In this document: positions 22,961-31,720 of the stretch, one piece after another
How positions within the stretch are numbered: position 1 is the stretch's first letter
Layout of the letters: every line of letters begins with the position of its first letter
Assembly: GCA_031415055.1 (NCBI GenBank)
Contig: JANOQZ010000022.1
Location: 1 to 39,981, forward strand
Length of the DNA: 39,981 nt
Reading direction: 5' to 3'
Source: JANMOK01 sp031415055
GTDB lineage: Bacteria; Pseudomonadota; Alphaproteobacteria; Rhodobacterales; Rhodobacteraceae
The notes under the pieces: model-generated
The model's database searches: none
The model's input: only the letters and a program-made list of their open reading frames with translations
Told to the model about the DNA's origin: nothing
Program-made: the position numbers and the translations under genes

Positions 22961-23614
22961 ATGAATGATTTCCAAGCCGCCCGCACAGCTATGGTCGATT
23001 GCCAGATCAGGCCGTCGGATGTGACGCGATTTCCGATCATCGAAGCGATGCTGCATGTGCCGCGCGAAGCCTATTTGCCGGTGGAAAAGCGCAGTGTTGC
23101 TTATGTGGGGGAGCATGTGGCACTGGCAAATGGGCGGGTGTTGTTGGACCCACGGGTTTTAGGCAAAATGCTGGATGCGGTCGATATTCAACCGACCGAA
23201 AAGGTATTGGATGTTGGATGTTTGCAGGGCTATTCGACCGCGGTTTTGGCGCGGATCGCCGGGTCGGTTGTCGGGCTGGAGGACAGTACTGAAATGGCGA
23301 TGCTGGCGGAGGCGAGTTTTGCCGGGGATGGTGTGGCCAATGCCGTTGCGGTTTCGGGTGCTTTAGCGGCTGGCGCGAAGGCGCAAGCGCCCTTTGATGT
23401 GATACTGGTGCAGGGCGGTGTTGAGGAGTTTCCCGCCAAACTAGAAGCGCAATTGAAAACCGGCGGTCGGGCGGCGGCGATATTCATGGAAGGCTCGGTT
23501 GGGCAGTGTCGAACCGGCCTGAAAACGGCCAACAGCATGGTCTGGCGCCGGGCTTTTGACGCCACGGCACCTGTATTGCCGGGATTTAGTAAGGCCCGTG
23601 CTTTCCAATTCTGA
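22961..23614 (+). CDS. pcm: Protein-L-isoaspartate O-methyltransferase family protein
   Basis: The 217-residue protein resembles PIMT. The N-terminal RTAMVDCQIRPSDVTRFPIIEAMLHVPREAYLP is the typical entry, and the SAM-binding motif I is KVLDVGCLQGYSTAVLARIA near residues 81-100. A PFDVILVQGGVEEFPAKLEAQLKTGGR block follows. Family members methylate isoaspartyl residues for protein repair. Motif I has C-L-Q-G-Y where classical PIMTs have G-T/C-G-S-G-Y, as in the alphaproteobacterial subgroup encoded next to tolC, so whether it is a true repair enzyme is uncertain. tolC follows after 70 bases. Confidence 0.85.
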   Translation: MNDFQAARTAMVDCQIRPSDVTRFPIIEAMLHVPREAYLPVEKRSVAYVGEHVALANGRVLLDPRVLGKMLDAVDIQPTEKVLDVGCLQGYSTAVLARIAGSVVGLEDSTEMAMLAEASFAGDGVANAVAVSGALAAGAKAQAPFDVILVQGGVEEFPAKLEAQLKTGGRAAAIFMEGSVGQCRTGLKTANSMVWRRAFDATAPVLPGFSKARAFQF

Positions 23615-23624
23615 CAATGGGTGC

Positions 23625-23652
23625 TTGCGCTTGGCGTAACCGTCCCTAAATT
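23625..23652 (+). promoter_or_regulatory. Candidate promoter for tolC
   Basis: TTGCGC (23625-23630) and TAAATT (23647-23652) are 16 bases apart in the gap between pcm and tolC, 33 bases before the start codon. The match is moderate. Confidence 0.3.
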
Positions 23653-23684
23653 GCTGTTAACAATAGATGATCGAGGGGCGTTGC

Positions 23685-25070
23685 ATGCTGTTCCAGCGAC
23701 TTAGGGCTAGGCTTTTGGCTGGAGCGGCGCTGGCGCTGTGGTCGAGTTCACCGGTGGCGGCGCATTCGCTGACCGATGCGTTGATTGCAGCCTATCAGAA
23801 TTCACCGGTGCTGGAAGTCAATCGCGCCGGATTGCGGGCGCAAGATGAATCGGTGCCATTGGCGCGCTCGGCATTGCGACCCAATGTTTCGCTGGATGCC
23901 AATGGCACTTTGGCAGTCAATTCGGGCCAGCCGGGCGAGATTACCGACACTTGGCAGGCCGGGTTGAACGCCAGTTTGGTTTTGTATGATTCAGGCCAAA
24001 CCCCGGCCGCAGTTAATTCGGCAAAAGCCGGAATTATGGCGGCGCGGGCGGGGCTGAAGGCGGTGGAACAGGGTGTGTTGCTAAGCGCGGCGGTTGCCTA
24101 TTTGGATGTGCGCCGCGACATGCAATTTGTTGATTTATCGGAAAACAACGTGCGGGTTTTGCGCGAACAGGTGCAGGCGGTGAACGACCGTTTTGCCGTG
24201 GGTGAAGTGACTCGCACTGACGTGAGCCAAGCCGAAGCGCGGCTGGCATTTGCGCAAGCAGGTCTGGCCGGGAGTCAGGGCGGCTTGGCGATTTCGTCGC
24301 AGAATTATTTGGCAGCCGTAGGGTCACCGCCGAATGATTTGTCGGTACCGCCACCGATTCCCGATTTGCCTGATGTATTGGCAAGTGCCATTTCGATTGC
24401 GATGGGCGAGCATCCCTCGATCATCGGCGCCCGTTTTGCACAGGATTCGGCGACGTTTGATGTGGAGCGATCCAAGGGTCGATCCGGACCGATGGTCAGC
24501 ATGAACGGGCAGTTGGGCGTGCAGACAGGCGATATAACCAACCACGATCTGGTGCTGGGTGCCAATGTTGGGTTGAACGCGACGATACCTTTGTATCAGG
24601 GCGGGACGTTGGAGTCTTTGGAGCGGCAGGCTGGGGCGATATTGGATCAACGCAAGTTCGAATTGCAGAGCGCTGCGCGCGGGGTGCAGCAGCAAGTGGC
24701 GATTGCTTGGGCGAATTTGGGGGTGGCGCGGGCCTCGATTGTGGCCAGCCAACAGCAGATAGAGGCCGCGACCATTGCGCATGACGGGGTGCGGGTCGAG
24801 GCGACTTTTGGCACGCGCACGACGCTGGACGTGTTGAACGCCGAGCAGGAATTGCTGACGGCGCGGTCAAATTTGGTTTCGGCGCAGCGCGATGAATATG
24901 TCGCAGCCTATAATCTGTTGGCAGCGATGGGGTTGCTGACCGTATCGCATTTGCAACTGGGCATACCGTCGTACGACCCCGACGTGAATTACAATCGGGT
25001 GCAAAACGGGCCGGTTGAGGGGTTTGATGGATCGGTTCTGGACCGGATCACCAATCGTTGGAAGCAATAG
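23685..25070 (+). CDS. tolC: TolC family outer-membrane efflux protein
   Basis: The 461-residue protein has a signal peptide (MLFQRLRARLLAGAALALWSSSPVAA) and two OEP (outer membrane efflux) repeats. The first half carries SLTDALIAAYQNSPVLEVNRAGLRAQDE and FAVGEVTRTDVSQAEARLAFAQA; the second carries VRVEATFGTRTTLDVLNAEQELLTARSNLVSAQRDEYVAAYNLLAAMG. Both are the helix-turn motifs of the periplasmic tunnel, and the length is usual. It forms a trimeric outer-membrane channel for type I secretion and RND pumps. The ATG at 23685 has GAGGGG 6 bases upstream; the ATG at 23667 would add six residues before the signal peptide and is less likely. Confidence 0.95.
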   Translation: MLFQRLRARLLAGAALALWSSSPVAAHSLTDALIAAYQNSPVLEVNRAGLRAQDESVPLARSALRPNVSLDANGTLAVNSGQPGEITDTWQAGLNASLVLYDSGQTPAAVNSAKAGIMAARAGLKAVEQGVLLSAAVAYLDVRRDMQFVDLSENNVRVLREQVQAVNDRFAVGEVTRTDVSQAEARLAFAQAGLAGSQGGLAISSQNYLAAVGSPPNDLSVPPPIPDLPDVLASAISIAMGEHPSIIGARFAQDSATFDVERSKGRSGPMVSMNGQLGVQTGDITNHDLVLGANVGLNATIPLYQGGTLESLERQAGAILDQRKFELQSAARGVQQQVAIAWANLGVARASIVASQQQIEAATIAHDGVRVEATFGTRTTLDVLNAEQELLTARSNLVSAQRDEYVAAYNLLAAMGLLTVSHLQLGIPSYDPDVNYNRVQNGPVEGFDGSVLDRITNRWKQ

Positions 25071-25117
25071 TCTAACTATATACGGTAGGGAATTGTGAAA
25101 GTCCGACTACATTCTGA

Positions 25118-25146
25118 TTGTTTGCCGCGCGGATCGGTCATATACT
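25118..25146 (+). promoter_or_regulatory. Candidate sigma-70 promoter for the gene at 25183
   Basis: TTGTTT (25118-25123) and TATACT (25141-25146) are exactly 17 bases apart, 37 bases before the start codon. Confidence 0.5.
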
Positions 25147-25182
25147 GGCCGCAATTCGGTGGCAAAAACAGAGCAGTGATTA

Positions 25183-25506
25183 ATGAAACCCTACCAGGAT
25201 ATCCAGCACGTGAGTGACGTCCTTTCCTCCATACGCCAGCTTGTGTCGGATGAAGTGAACATTCAGGATAAGAAGTCGAGCCAGAAGAATGGCTCGAATG
25301 TGTTGGTTTTGACCGCTTCCAACCGGGTCGATGCAACATTCCGCTCGCGCAACACTGCGGTGGGGGATGAAGCGATGCGCGAAATGATTCGCGCGATCAT
25401 CCGCGAAGAACTGCAGGGCGATTTGGGCGATAGAATCACGCGCAATGTGCGCAAGATGGTGCGGCGCGAGATTTCACGGGCGCTAAACATCAGTTTGACG
25501 GATTAA
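25183..25506 (+). CDS. Small conserved alphaproteobacterial protein, DUF2497/PopZ-like C-terminus
   Basis: The 107-residue protein has two conserved ends around a variable middle. The N-terminal DIQHVSDVLSSIRQLVSDE is the short helix seen at the front of PopZ/DUF2497 proteins. The C-terminal EAMREMIRAIIREELQGDLGDRITRNVRKMVRREISRAL is a charged helical domain found in Rhodobacterales proteins encoded next to tolC and valS. PopZ organises the cell pole in Caulobacter; the relation of this short form to it is plausible at the N-terminus but not proved, because the C-terminal oligomerisation helices differ. Its stop overlaps the convergent cobQ stop within TTAA. Confidence 0.75.
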   Translation: MKPYQDIQHVSDVLSSIRQLVSDEVNIQDKKSSQKNGSNVLVLTASNRVDATFRSRNTAVGDEAMREMIRAIIREELQGDLGDRITRNVRKMVRREISRALNISLTD

Positions 25507-26942
25507 GTCGCGATTTTTAGCAGTTCGTCGCAATCGACGTGTTGGGCGAGGTGATCGGCCAAGGCGTTGAGGGTTTCCTCGAGCGAATTTTCGTAGTTTT
25601 GCGTTGAATTCGGGCCACCCAGGGCGGTGAGGAAGGCGTGGCGGAAGGCATCGGCGGCGAACAGGCCGTGGATGTAGCAACCTTTGATCTGGCCACTGGC
25701 CGAGGTTGCGCTTTCTGGGCGGTTTTCGATGGTCAGCCAAGGGCGAGACGTGTCGGGGCCGGTGGTGCTGCCAAGGTGGATTTCATAACCGTTGATTGGG
25801 TTGCCCGCACTTTCGCCAGTGACGCGGCGCAGGGTTTTGTCGGGCAGCATGGTGGTTTCGACATTGAGCAGGCCGAGGCCGGTGGCGCTGCTTGGAGGGC
25901 CTTCGATACCGCTGGGATCATGGATCATCCGGCCCAGCATTTGATAGCCGCCGCAGATGCCAAGCACGGGTTTGCCTTGGCGGGCATGGGCGAGGATGTC
26001 GATGTCCCAGCCTTGTTGGCGCAAGAAGGCCAGATCGCCGATGGTCGATTTGGTGCCGGGTAGGATGATGAGATTTGCATCGGCGGGAATGGGTTGGCCG
26101 GGTGGAACCATTGCAAGCATGACGCCGGGCTCGGCTTTCAACGGGTCGAAATCGTCGAAATTGGCGATCCGCGAAAGCAGCGGCACGGCGATTTTAAGCG
26201 GGCCGCTGCCGCCGCTGCGCAGATCGAGCGCGTCTTCGGCGGGCAGTTTGTGGGCATCGGGGAACCACGGGATCAGGCCAAGGGCGGGCCAGCGCGATTG
26301 GGTTTCAATGGCGGCCATGCCATCGGTGAATAGTGCGGGATCACCGCGGAATTTGTTGACGAGGAAACCCCTTATCCGGGCGCAATCTTGGGGGGCCAGA
26401 ACGGCGCTGGTGCCGACGATTTGGGCGATGACACCACCACGGTCGATGTCGCCAATCAGGATGACCGGCACATCGGCGGTTTGCGCAAAACCCATATTGG
26501 CAATGTCGCCTTGCCGCAGATTGATTTCGGCCGGGCTGCCGGCACCTTCGACGAGGACCAGATCAGATACGGCGCGAAGTCGGGCAAAACTTTGCAGGAC
26601 TTTGGGCAGAATCGTGGGTTTTAGGGCGACGTAATCGCGGGCTTTGACACTGGTCAGACGTTTGCCTTGGACGATGACTTGCGCACCGGTTTCGGTTTCG
26701 GGTTTTAACAGAACGGGATTCATGTCGGTGTGCGGGTCAAGAAAACAGGCTCGGGCTTGCAGGGCTTGGGCGCGGCCAATTTCGCCACCGTCCGACGTGA
26801 CGGCGGCGTTGTTGGACATATTTTGTGGTTTAAACGGTTGAACCCGCAGTCCTTGGCGGGCGAAATGGCGGCAAAGGCCGGCAACGATCAGCGATTTGCC
26901 GACATTCGATCCGGTGCCTTGAAACATGATTGCCTTGCCCAT
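25503..26942 (-). CDS. cobQ: Cobyric acid synthase (glutamine-hydrolysing)
   Basis: The 479-residue protein has the two CobQ domains. The N-terminal ATP-dependent amidase starts MGKAIMFQGTGSNVGKS (P-loop 9-17) and includes QPFKPQNMSNNAAVT and the LVLVEGAGSPAEINLR block. The C-terminal class I glutamine amidotransferase domain has its nucleophile Cys in VLGICGGYQMLG and catalytic His in KGCYIHGLF. It amidates carboxyls b, d, e and g of adenosylcobyrinate a,c-diamide. The ATG at 26942 removes a non-family extension that would overlap the upstream gene. It lies 22 bases behind a DUF2235 gene on the same strand, apart from cobS and cobT. Confidence 0.96.
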   Translation of the reverse strand: MGKAIMFQGTGSNVGKSLIVAGLCRHFARQGLRVQPFKPQNMSNNAAVTSDGGEIGRAQALQARACFLDPHTDMNPVLLKPETETGAQVIVQGKRLTSVKARDYVALKPTILPKVLQSFARLRAVSDLVLVEGAGSPAEINLRQGDIANMGFAQTADVPVILIGDIDRGGVIAQIVGTSAVLAPQDCARIRGFLVNKFRGDPALFTDGMAAIETQSRWPALGLIPWFPDAHKLPAEDALDLRSGGSGPLKIAVPLLSRIANFDDFDPLKAEPGVMLAMVPPGQPIPADANLIILPGTKSTIGDLAFLRQQGWDIDILAHARQGKPVLGICGGYQMLGRMIHDPSGIEGPPSSATGLGLLNVETTMLPDKTLRRVTGESAGNPINGYEIHLGSTTGPDTSRPWLTIENRPESATSASGQIKGCYIHGLFAADAFRHAFLTALGGPNSTQNYENSLEETLNALADHLAQHVDCDELLKIAT

Positions 26943-26964
26943 AGCCCTGATTAGCGGGCCGGAG

Positions 26965-28005
26965 TCATGCCAGCAAGGGTTCGGGGGTTTGGCCGTCAAC
27001 CCGGTGTGCTAGTGGGGTGTAACCGGGCAGAAGTCTTTCACGGTCATTCACGCTGGCGTGGATATATTCGCCATAGCCGACGCCAATGACGCGCGGTATG
27101 CGGGTTCGGAAAAGCCGAGCATTGCCGAAACTGCTGCCAAGTGCTGGTGCGGCGGCGTCAATGGGGAACTTGTTGCGCCATCCATCGGGCAGGATCAGTC
27201 CGCAGGATTGTGCTTGTTCGACGATCCAGCGGAATGGGATATTGGACAATGGGCGGGATTCGGGTTTGGCGCTGACATTGCCGCCAACATCGGCATGCGC
27301 CCCGGCGAACCACGCCTGTTCCATACGGCCCATCCAGCCATCGGCTTTTTTCCACACGACCGGTTCATAGGCGACCCGGTCTTCATCAATAGCTAGTGCG
27401 TGAAAGCCGTTTCGAATGGTGGGGCCAAGTTCGTCGTTGTGAAAGGACGTTGCCATCGGGGCAAGCCGGGCGAGGATGGGGTAGGGTAGACCAAGGGCAC
27501 GCACCGTATCCCAAATGCCAACCATTTCGATGGGCACATTGGCGTGGCAAAACATATTGGCGAACTTGCGCCCTGAAAGCGTCAGCTTTTCTGCCTCGTA
27601 ATGACGAAAGGCTTGGATGGTTTTGGATTCGGTCGCGTGTTCGTGCGCCAACAGGCCGACGCGACCAATGAAGCCTGCCAGCGAGCGGGCGGCATAGGCA
27701 CCGCGCGAATAGCCAAACAGCATGATGCGATCGCCCGGGCGATAACGGCTGGCGAGGGTAGCATAGCCGGTGAGAATGGAATCGTTGATGCCCTTGCCCA
27801 TGGCGACGTCGAGCCATTTGGTGAAACCCATGCCTTGCACGCCAGAGTCATAGCCATAGGTTTGGTCGCGCAATGGGCCCTGGTCGCGCAGCATTTTATA
27901 CAAGAGACCGGCGTTGGTTTCGCGCCCTTCTTCGAACCGGCTAAGGGTGCCGTCCAAAATAAAAACATGGGTCCGCGAGGGACGAGGGGAATTAGGTAGT
28001 GCCAT
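26965..28005 (-). CDS. DUF2235 alpha/beta hydrolase-like protein (Tle1-related fold)
   Basis: The 346-residue protein has the DUF2235 features. These are an N-terminal strand with FILDGTLSRFEEGRETNAGLLYKML, the nucleophile elbow FGYSRGAYAARSLAGFIGRVGLL, the acid in MVGIWDTVRALGLP, and a His in EQAWFAGAHADVGGN. The same fold occurs in type VI lipase effectors of the Tle1 family, but this protein is shorter and no secretion gene is nearby, so a cytoplasmic house function is more likely. The start is the ATG at 28005; TTG at 28011 would add two residues. It runs directly into cobQ and may share its transcript. Substrate unknown. Confidence 0.85.
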   Translation of the reverse strand: MALPNSPRPSRTHVFILDGTLSRFEEGRETNAGLLYKMLRDQGPLRDQTYGYDSGVQGMGFTKWLDVAMGKGINDSILTGYATLASRYRPGDRIMLFGYSRGAYAARSLAGFIGRVGLLAHEHATESKTIQAFRHYEAEKLTLSGRKFANMFCHANVPIEMVGIWDTVRALGLPYPILARLAPMATSFHNDELGPTIRNGFHALAIDEDRVAYEPVVWKKADGWMGRMEQAWFAGAHADVGGNVSAKPESRPLSNIPFRWIVEQAQSCGLILPDGWRNKFPIDAAAPALGSSFGNARLFRTRIPRVIGVGYGEYIHASVNDRERLLPGYTPLAHRVDGQTPEPLLA

Positions 28006-28074
28006 AGCCAAAACTTAAGTTGTCAGACCAGTTACGCCAAGATGGCACAATTGGATTGCATCAAGGTTAACGTA

Positions 28075-30369
28075 TCATTCCGCCGCTACTTGGGCAGCTT
28101 TGAGCCAAGTCCACATCCGCAAGGGGGTGATCGGCATATCAATGTGATGAACGCCATGGTCCCATACCGCATCAAGCGCGGCATTGGTGACAGCGGCAAG
28201 GGCACCAACCGTTCCGGCCTCGCCGCAACCTTTCATGCCGATGTCATTGGCGGTTGAGGGTGTCAGTTCGACATGAAACGGCATCAAGGGCACATCCTGG
28301 GCGCGGGGAAGGGCGTAATCCATGAACGAGCCGGTCAGAAGCTGGCCGTCTTCGTTATAGACCACGTGTTCCATGATCGCCTGACCAATGCCTTGGGCGA
28401 CACCGCCGTGCACTTGGCCCTGCGCCAGCATCGGGTTCATCAGGCGGCCAAAATCGTCAACCACGGTATATTTCACCACTTTGGTGGCACCGGTATCGAT
28501 TTCGACTTCGACCTCGGCGACGTGGCAGCCGTTGGGGTAGGACCGGCCGGGGACGATGTTTTCGTATTCGGTGGTGAGGAAGTCGGTCTTGCCTTGGCGG
28601 CGGGCCACCTCCGCCAGCGCCATCAGTGTCATTTTGCGGTCGGTGCCCGCAATGTGGAAGGCGCCGTCCTCAAACACCAAATCGGCTGCGGCGACTTCGA
28701 GTTCGTCTTCGGCCAGCGCTTTGAATTTTTCGATCATGATGTCGGTTGTGGCATTGATCGAATTGCCCTGCATGGTGACCGAGCGTGAGCCGCCAGTGCC
28801 GCCACCCATGGGAATGCGGTCGCTGTCGCCTTGGACAAAGCGGATATTTTCAAACGGCACACCGCTGCGTTCGTGCAGGATTTGCGCGAATACCGTTTCG
28901 TGGCCTTGGCCGTTGGATTGTGTGCCGACGTAAAGATCGACCATGCCGTCTTCGGCAAAACCAATTTTGGTGGTTTCGTTTTGGTCGCCAAGGATCGATT
29001 CGATGTAATAACACAGCCCAAGGCCGCGATATTTGCCGGACTTGGCGCTGGTTGCTTTGCGCGAGGCGAAGCCTTTGGTATCGGCTTCCAGCAAGGCTCG
29101 ATCCAGAACGCGCGGAAAATCACCAACGTCGTAGAGTTCGCCCGAAGCGGTGGCATAGGGGAATTTGTCGACCGGGATGAAGTTCTTGCGGCGCAGTTCG
29201 ATGGCATCCACCCCCATTTGGCGGGCGGAATAATCCATCAGCCGTTCGAGTTGGTAAATCGCCTCGGGCCGACCGGCGCCGCGATAGGCATCGATCGGAC
29301 CGGTGTTGGTGTAGACGGCTTTGACGTTGAGATAGACGTTTTGAACGTCATAGACGCCGGGGTAAACTTTGAGCAACAATTCGGACGGGATAATCTGGCC
29401 ATACATCGAATTATATGCACCAAGGTTGGCAACGACATGGGTGCGCAGCGCGGTCAGTTTGTGGCCGGCGTCGAAGGCCGCTTCGATGGTGGTGACGTGA
29501 TCGCGGCCACCGGCGTCATTCATCATGCCTTCGCCGCGCTCGCACATCCAGCGCACGGGACGGTTCAGTTGGCGGGCGGCTTCGGCCACGGCCAGATATT
29601 CGGGGTAGTTGTAGCCCTTCATGCCAAAACCACCGCCGACATCGGGGTTGGTGACGCGGACATTGGCCTTGTCGAGTTTCATTTTGCGGGCGAGTTCTTT
29701 TTTCAGCACCCAGACGCCTTGGCCACCGACGGCGACATGAATGCGCGTGCCATCCCACTCGGCAAAAGCACCGCGCGGCTCCATCGGGGCGGCGATAACG
29801 CGGTTGTCGATCAGGTCAAGCGACACACGATGCGCGGCCTTGGCAAAAGCTTGGTCGGTGGCGGATTTATCACCAAAGGCATAGTCGAAAGCGAGGTTAT
29901 TGGCGATTTCATTGTGAACCAGCGGCCCACCGACTGCGGTTTCCATATGCACCGGCAGGTCGTCAAAATCGACCTCGATCAATTCGAGCGCATCTTTACC
30001 GGCTTCGATGGTTTCGGCAATGACTATGGCAATGGCTTCGCCGGCATAATTGACTTCGCTGTCGGCCAAGACCGGGCGGGTTGGTTTGGCACCACGACCG
30101 CCACTGGGAATGTCGAGGATGTCGCAATCCATCGCATTGATCAGTTTGCCTTTGAAATCGGCGGCGGTCAGCACGGCGATTACTCCATCGGCTTCGCGGG
30201 CGGCGGATACGTCGAGTTGGGAGATTTTCGCATGGGCGACGGGCGAGCGGAAAAACACGGCGAAAGCGGCGCCGTTGGGCGTGTGATCATCGACGTAATC
30301 GCCGGTGCCAGTCAGAAAACGCCGGTCTTCGCGGCGTTTGACAGGCTGGCTGATACCAAACTTGCTCAT
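28075..30369 (-). CDS. Molybdenum hydroxylase large subunit, form II CoxL-like
   Basis: The 764-residue protein has the xanthine dehydrogenase-family domains: an N-terminal a/b hammerhead domain (about 15-130) and two molybdopterin-binding domains. These include the NPDVGGGFGMKGY motif (241-253), AYRGAGR at 361-367 and the catalytic Glu717 in GMKGCGEAGTVGA. AYRGAGR marks form II proteins; true CO dehydrogenases have AYRCSFR, so CO oxidation is not expected. The partners normally needed (FAD subunit CoxM, 2Fe-2S subunit CoxS) are not on either side. The substrate may be a heterocycle, aldehyde or hydroxyacid. Start MSKFGISQPVKRREDRRFLTG at 30369 is the family one. Confidence 0.9.
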   Translation of the reverse strand: MSKFGISQPVKRREDRRFLTGTGDYVDDHTPNGAAFAVFFRSPVAHAKISQLDVSAAREADGVIAVLTAADFKGKLINAMDCDILDIPSGGRGAKPTRPVLADSEVNYAGEAIAIVIAETIEAGKDALELIEVDFDDLPVHMETAVGGPLVHNEIANNLAFDYAFGDKSATDQAFAKAAHRVSLDLIDNRVIAAPMEPRGAFAEWDGTRIHVAVGGQGVWVLKKELARKMKLDKANVRVTNPDVGGGFGMKGYNYPEYLAVAEAARQLNRPVRWMCERGEGMMNDAGGRDHVTTIEAAFDAGHKLTALRTHVVANLGAYNSMYGQIIPSELLLKVYPGVYDVQNVYLNVKAVYTNTGPIDAYRGAGRPEAIYQLERLMDYSARQMGVDAIELRRKNFIPVDKFPYATASGELYDVGDFPRVLDRALLEADTKGFASRKATSAKSGKYRGLGLCYYIESILGDQNETTKIGFAEDGMVDLYVGTQSNGQGHETVFAQILHERSGVPFENIRFVQGDSDRIPMGGGTGGSRSVTMQGNSINATTDIMIEKFKALAEDELEVAAADLVFEDGAFHIAGTDRKMTLMALAEVARRQGKTDFLTTEYENIVPGRSYPNGCHVAEVEVEIDTGATKVVKYTVVDDFGRLMNPMLAQGQVHGGVAQGIGQAIMEHVVYNEDGQLLTGSFMDYALPRAQDVPLMPFHVELTPSTANDIGMKGCGEAGTVGALAAVTNAALDAVWDHGVHHIDMPITPLRMWTWLKAAQVAAE

Positions 30370-30472
30370 TGGTTGGGGCTCTCGGCTTTGGGGAATTCTT
30401 TGCCGCAACGATAACGGTTTTTTGCGCCGCGTCCAGCGTGGCAGTGCAATGATTTGACCGAAAAGTCAGCGA

Positions 30473-31609
30473 TCAGGTGAGCGAGCGGACCGAGACTTGA
30501 GTGATCGTGCCATAGCCGTTGAAAGCAGTGTTCAGGCCCAAGACATAGGCCCCCATGCCGTGGAATAGGATGAAGTCACCTTCCTCTAAGTCGGTTGGCA
30601 AATTCATGGGCGCAGGAACCACGTCGGCGCTATCGCAGGTTGGGCCGAACACACGGGCGGGTTTGGTTTGGCCAAGCCGCTGCGTGCCGTCGCTGGCGTG
30701 GACGGTGAAGTCGGTGTTGACCGTCAGGTACGGGAATTCGGTCAGGCCGCCGTAAATTCCGTCGTTAAGGAAGATATCGCCGTTGTCGCGGATTGCTTTG
30801 ACGCCAACGGCAAGGGCGAAGGCCGGGCCGATCATGCCGCGACCGGGTTCACAGACCAGCGCTGGGCGGGTTGGGAAGGCGGACATAGCGGCGTCGATGG
30901 CGTCGAAGAATACTTCCAGTTCGGGCACGGATTCACCACGGCGTGACGGGAAGCCACCACCGACGTTGAGGCGGTGAATTTCGACGCCTGCGGCTTTGGC
31001 GATGCGGGCGGCGGCGTGGATGTATTTGGTATAAGCAGCCGGATCGACGCATTGGGTTCCGGGGTGGAAAGTTAGGCTAGGGGTAAAGCCGGCGTCGGCG
31101 ACGGCTTTCAGCAGGGTCGCGGCTTCGTTTTCGACGAGGCCGAATTTGCTGCCGAAATCGTAATGGCCGCCTTTGATGTTGAGTTTGAAGCGGGCCGACA
31201 GTTCGGTGCCTTTGGCAGGCACGATGGCGGCGATGCGTTTCAGTTCGGAATGCGAATCGAGCGAATAGGATTTGACGCCGTTTTTGTGGGCGAAGGCGAT
31301 CTCGGATTTCGATTTGACCGGGTTGTGATAATGCAGCGCCACATTGCCACCAAGTCGGCGCATGAGGGCGATTTCAAACGGGGAAGCCACATCGAAAGCT
31401 TTTATGCCAGCGGCCAGCAGGTTGGTGATGACGGTTTCATCGGGGTTGGCTTTGACAGCGAAGGTGACGAGGCCGGGGAAACCGGCGAGGAAACGCTGGG
31501 CAGTAGCGTGCAAAATCGCGGGCGCGTTGAACAGAACCGGCGCATCGGGTTGCGCGGATTTCAGGTAGGAAATCGGGGTGGCAAAAGCTTTGATCTTGGT
31601 GTTGAGCAT
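30473..31609 (-). CDS. PLP-dependent ornithine (type III) decarboxylase
   Basis: The 378-residue enzyme has an alanine-racemase-like TIM barrel and beta domain. The PLP lysine is Lys53 in TFAVKANPD, a HYDFGSKFGL phosphate region follows, EPGRGMIGPA binds the cofactor, and GPTCDSADVV carries the active-site Cys325 and Asp of eukaryote-type ODC proteins. It should convert ornithine to putrescine; lysine may also be used. The compact size and N-terminus lacking the wing domain distinguish it from the large E. coli SpeC type. It is divergent from an Lrp/AsnC regulator with a palindrome between them. Confidence 0.9.
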   Translation of the reverse strand: MLNTKIKAFATPISYLKSAQPDAPVLFNAPAILHATAQRFLAGFPGLVTFAVKANPDETVITNLLAAGIKAFDVASPFEIALMRRLGGNVALHYHNPVKSKSEIAFAHKNGVKSYSLDSHSELKRIAAIVPAKGTELSARFKLNIKGGHYDFGSKFGLVENEAATLLKAVADAGFTPSLTFHPGTQCVDPAAYTKYIHAAARIAKAAGVEIHRLNVGGGFPSRRGESVPELEVFFDAIDAAMSAFPTRPALVCEPGRGMIGPAFALAVGVKAIRDNGDIFLNDGIYGGLTEFPYLTVNTDFTVHASDGTQRLGQTKPARVFGPTCDSADVVPAPMNLPTDLEEGDFILFHGMGAYVLGLNTAFNGYGTITQVSVRSLT

Positions 31610-31644
31610 GGCGGTTCCTTCGCGTTCGCAGGGATTATCAATCG

Positions 31645-31697
31645 TTGACTGGTCAATTCGCAGCGTTATATTGTGCGTTTAGCCGTTAAATGACGGC
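31645..31697 (+). promoter_or_regulatory. Promoter with overlapping palindromic operator in the decarboxylase/Lrp divergent region
   Basis: TTGACT (31645-31650) and TATATT (31667-31672) are 16 bases apart, a good promoter for the Lrp gene. The -35 element lies within the perfect palindrome TTGAC-TG-GTCAA (31645-31656). A second inverted repeat, GCCGT-N6-ACGGC, spans 31682-31697 in the leader. Lrp proteins often bind such sites to control themselves and their neighbour. Confidence 0.5.
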
Positions 31698-31720
31698 ATA
31701 ATGACAGAAATTTGGGCAAT

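Noticed and set aside
28075..30369. Carbon monoxide dehydrogenase
   Set aside because: The active-site loop is AYRGAGR (form II), not AYRCSFR, and coxM/coxS are absent nearby.
28831..30414. Plus-strand open frame of 527 codons
   Set aside because: Antisense shadow of the CoxL-like gene, created by its codon bias; no recognisable family.
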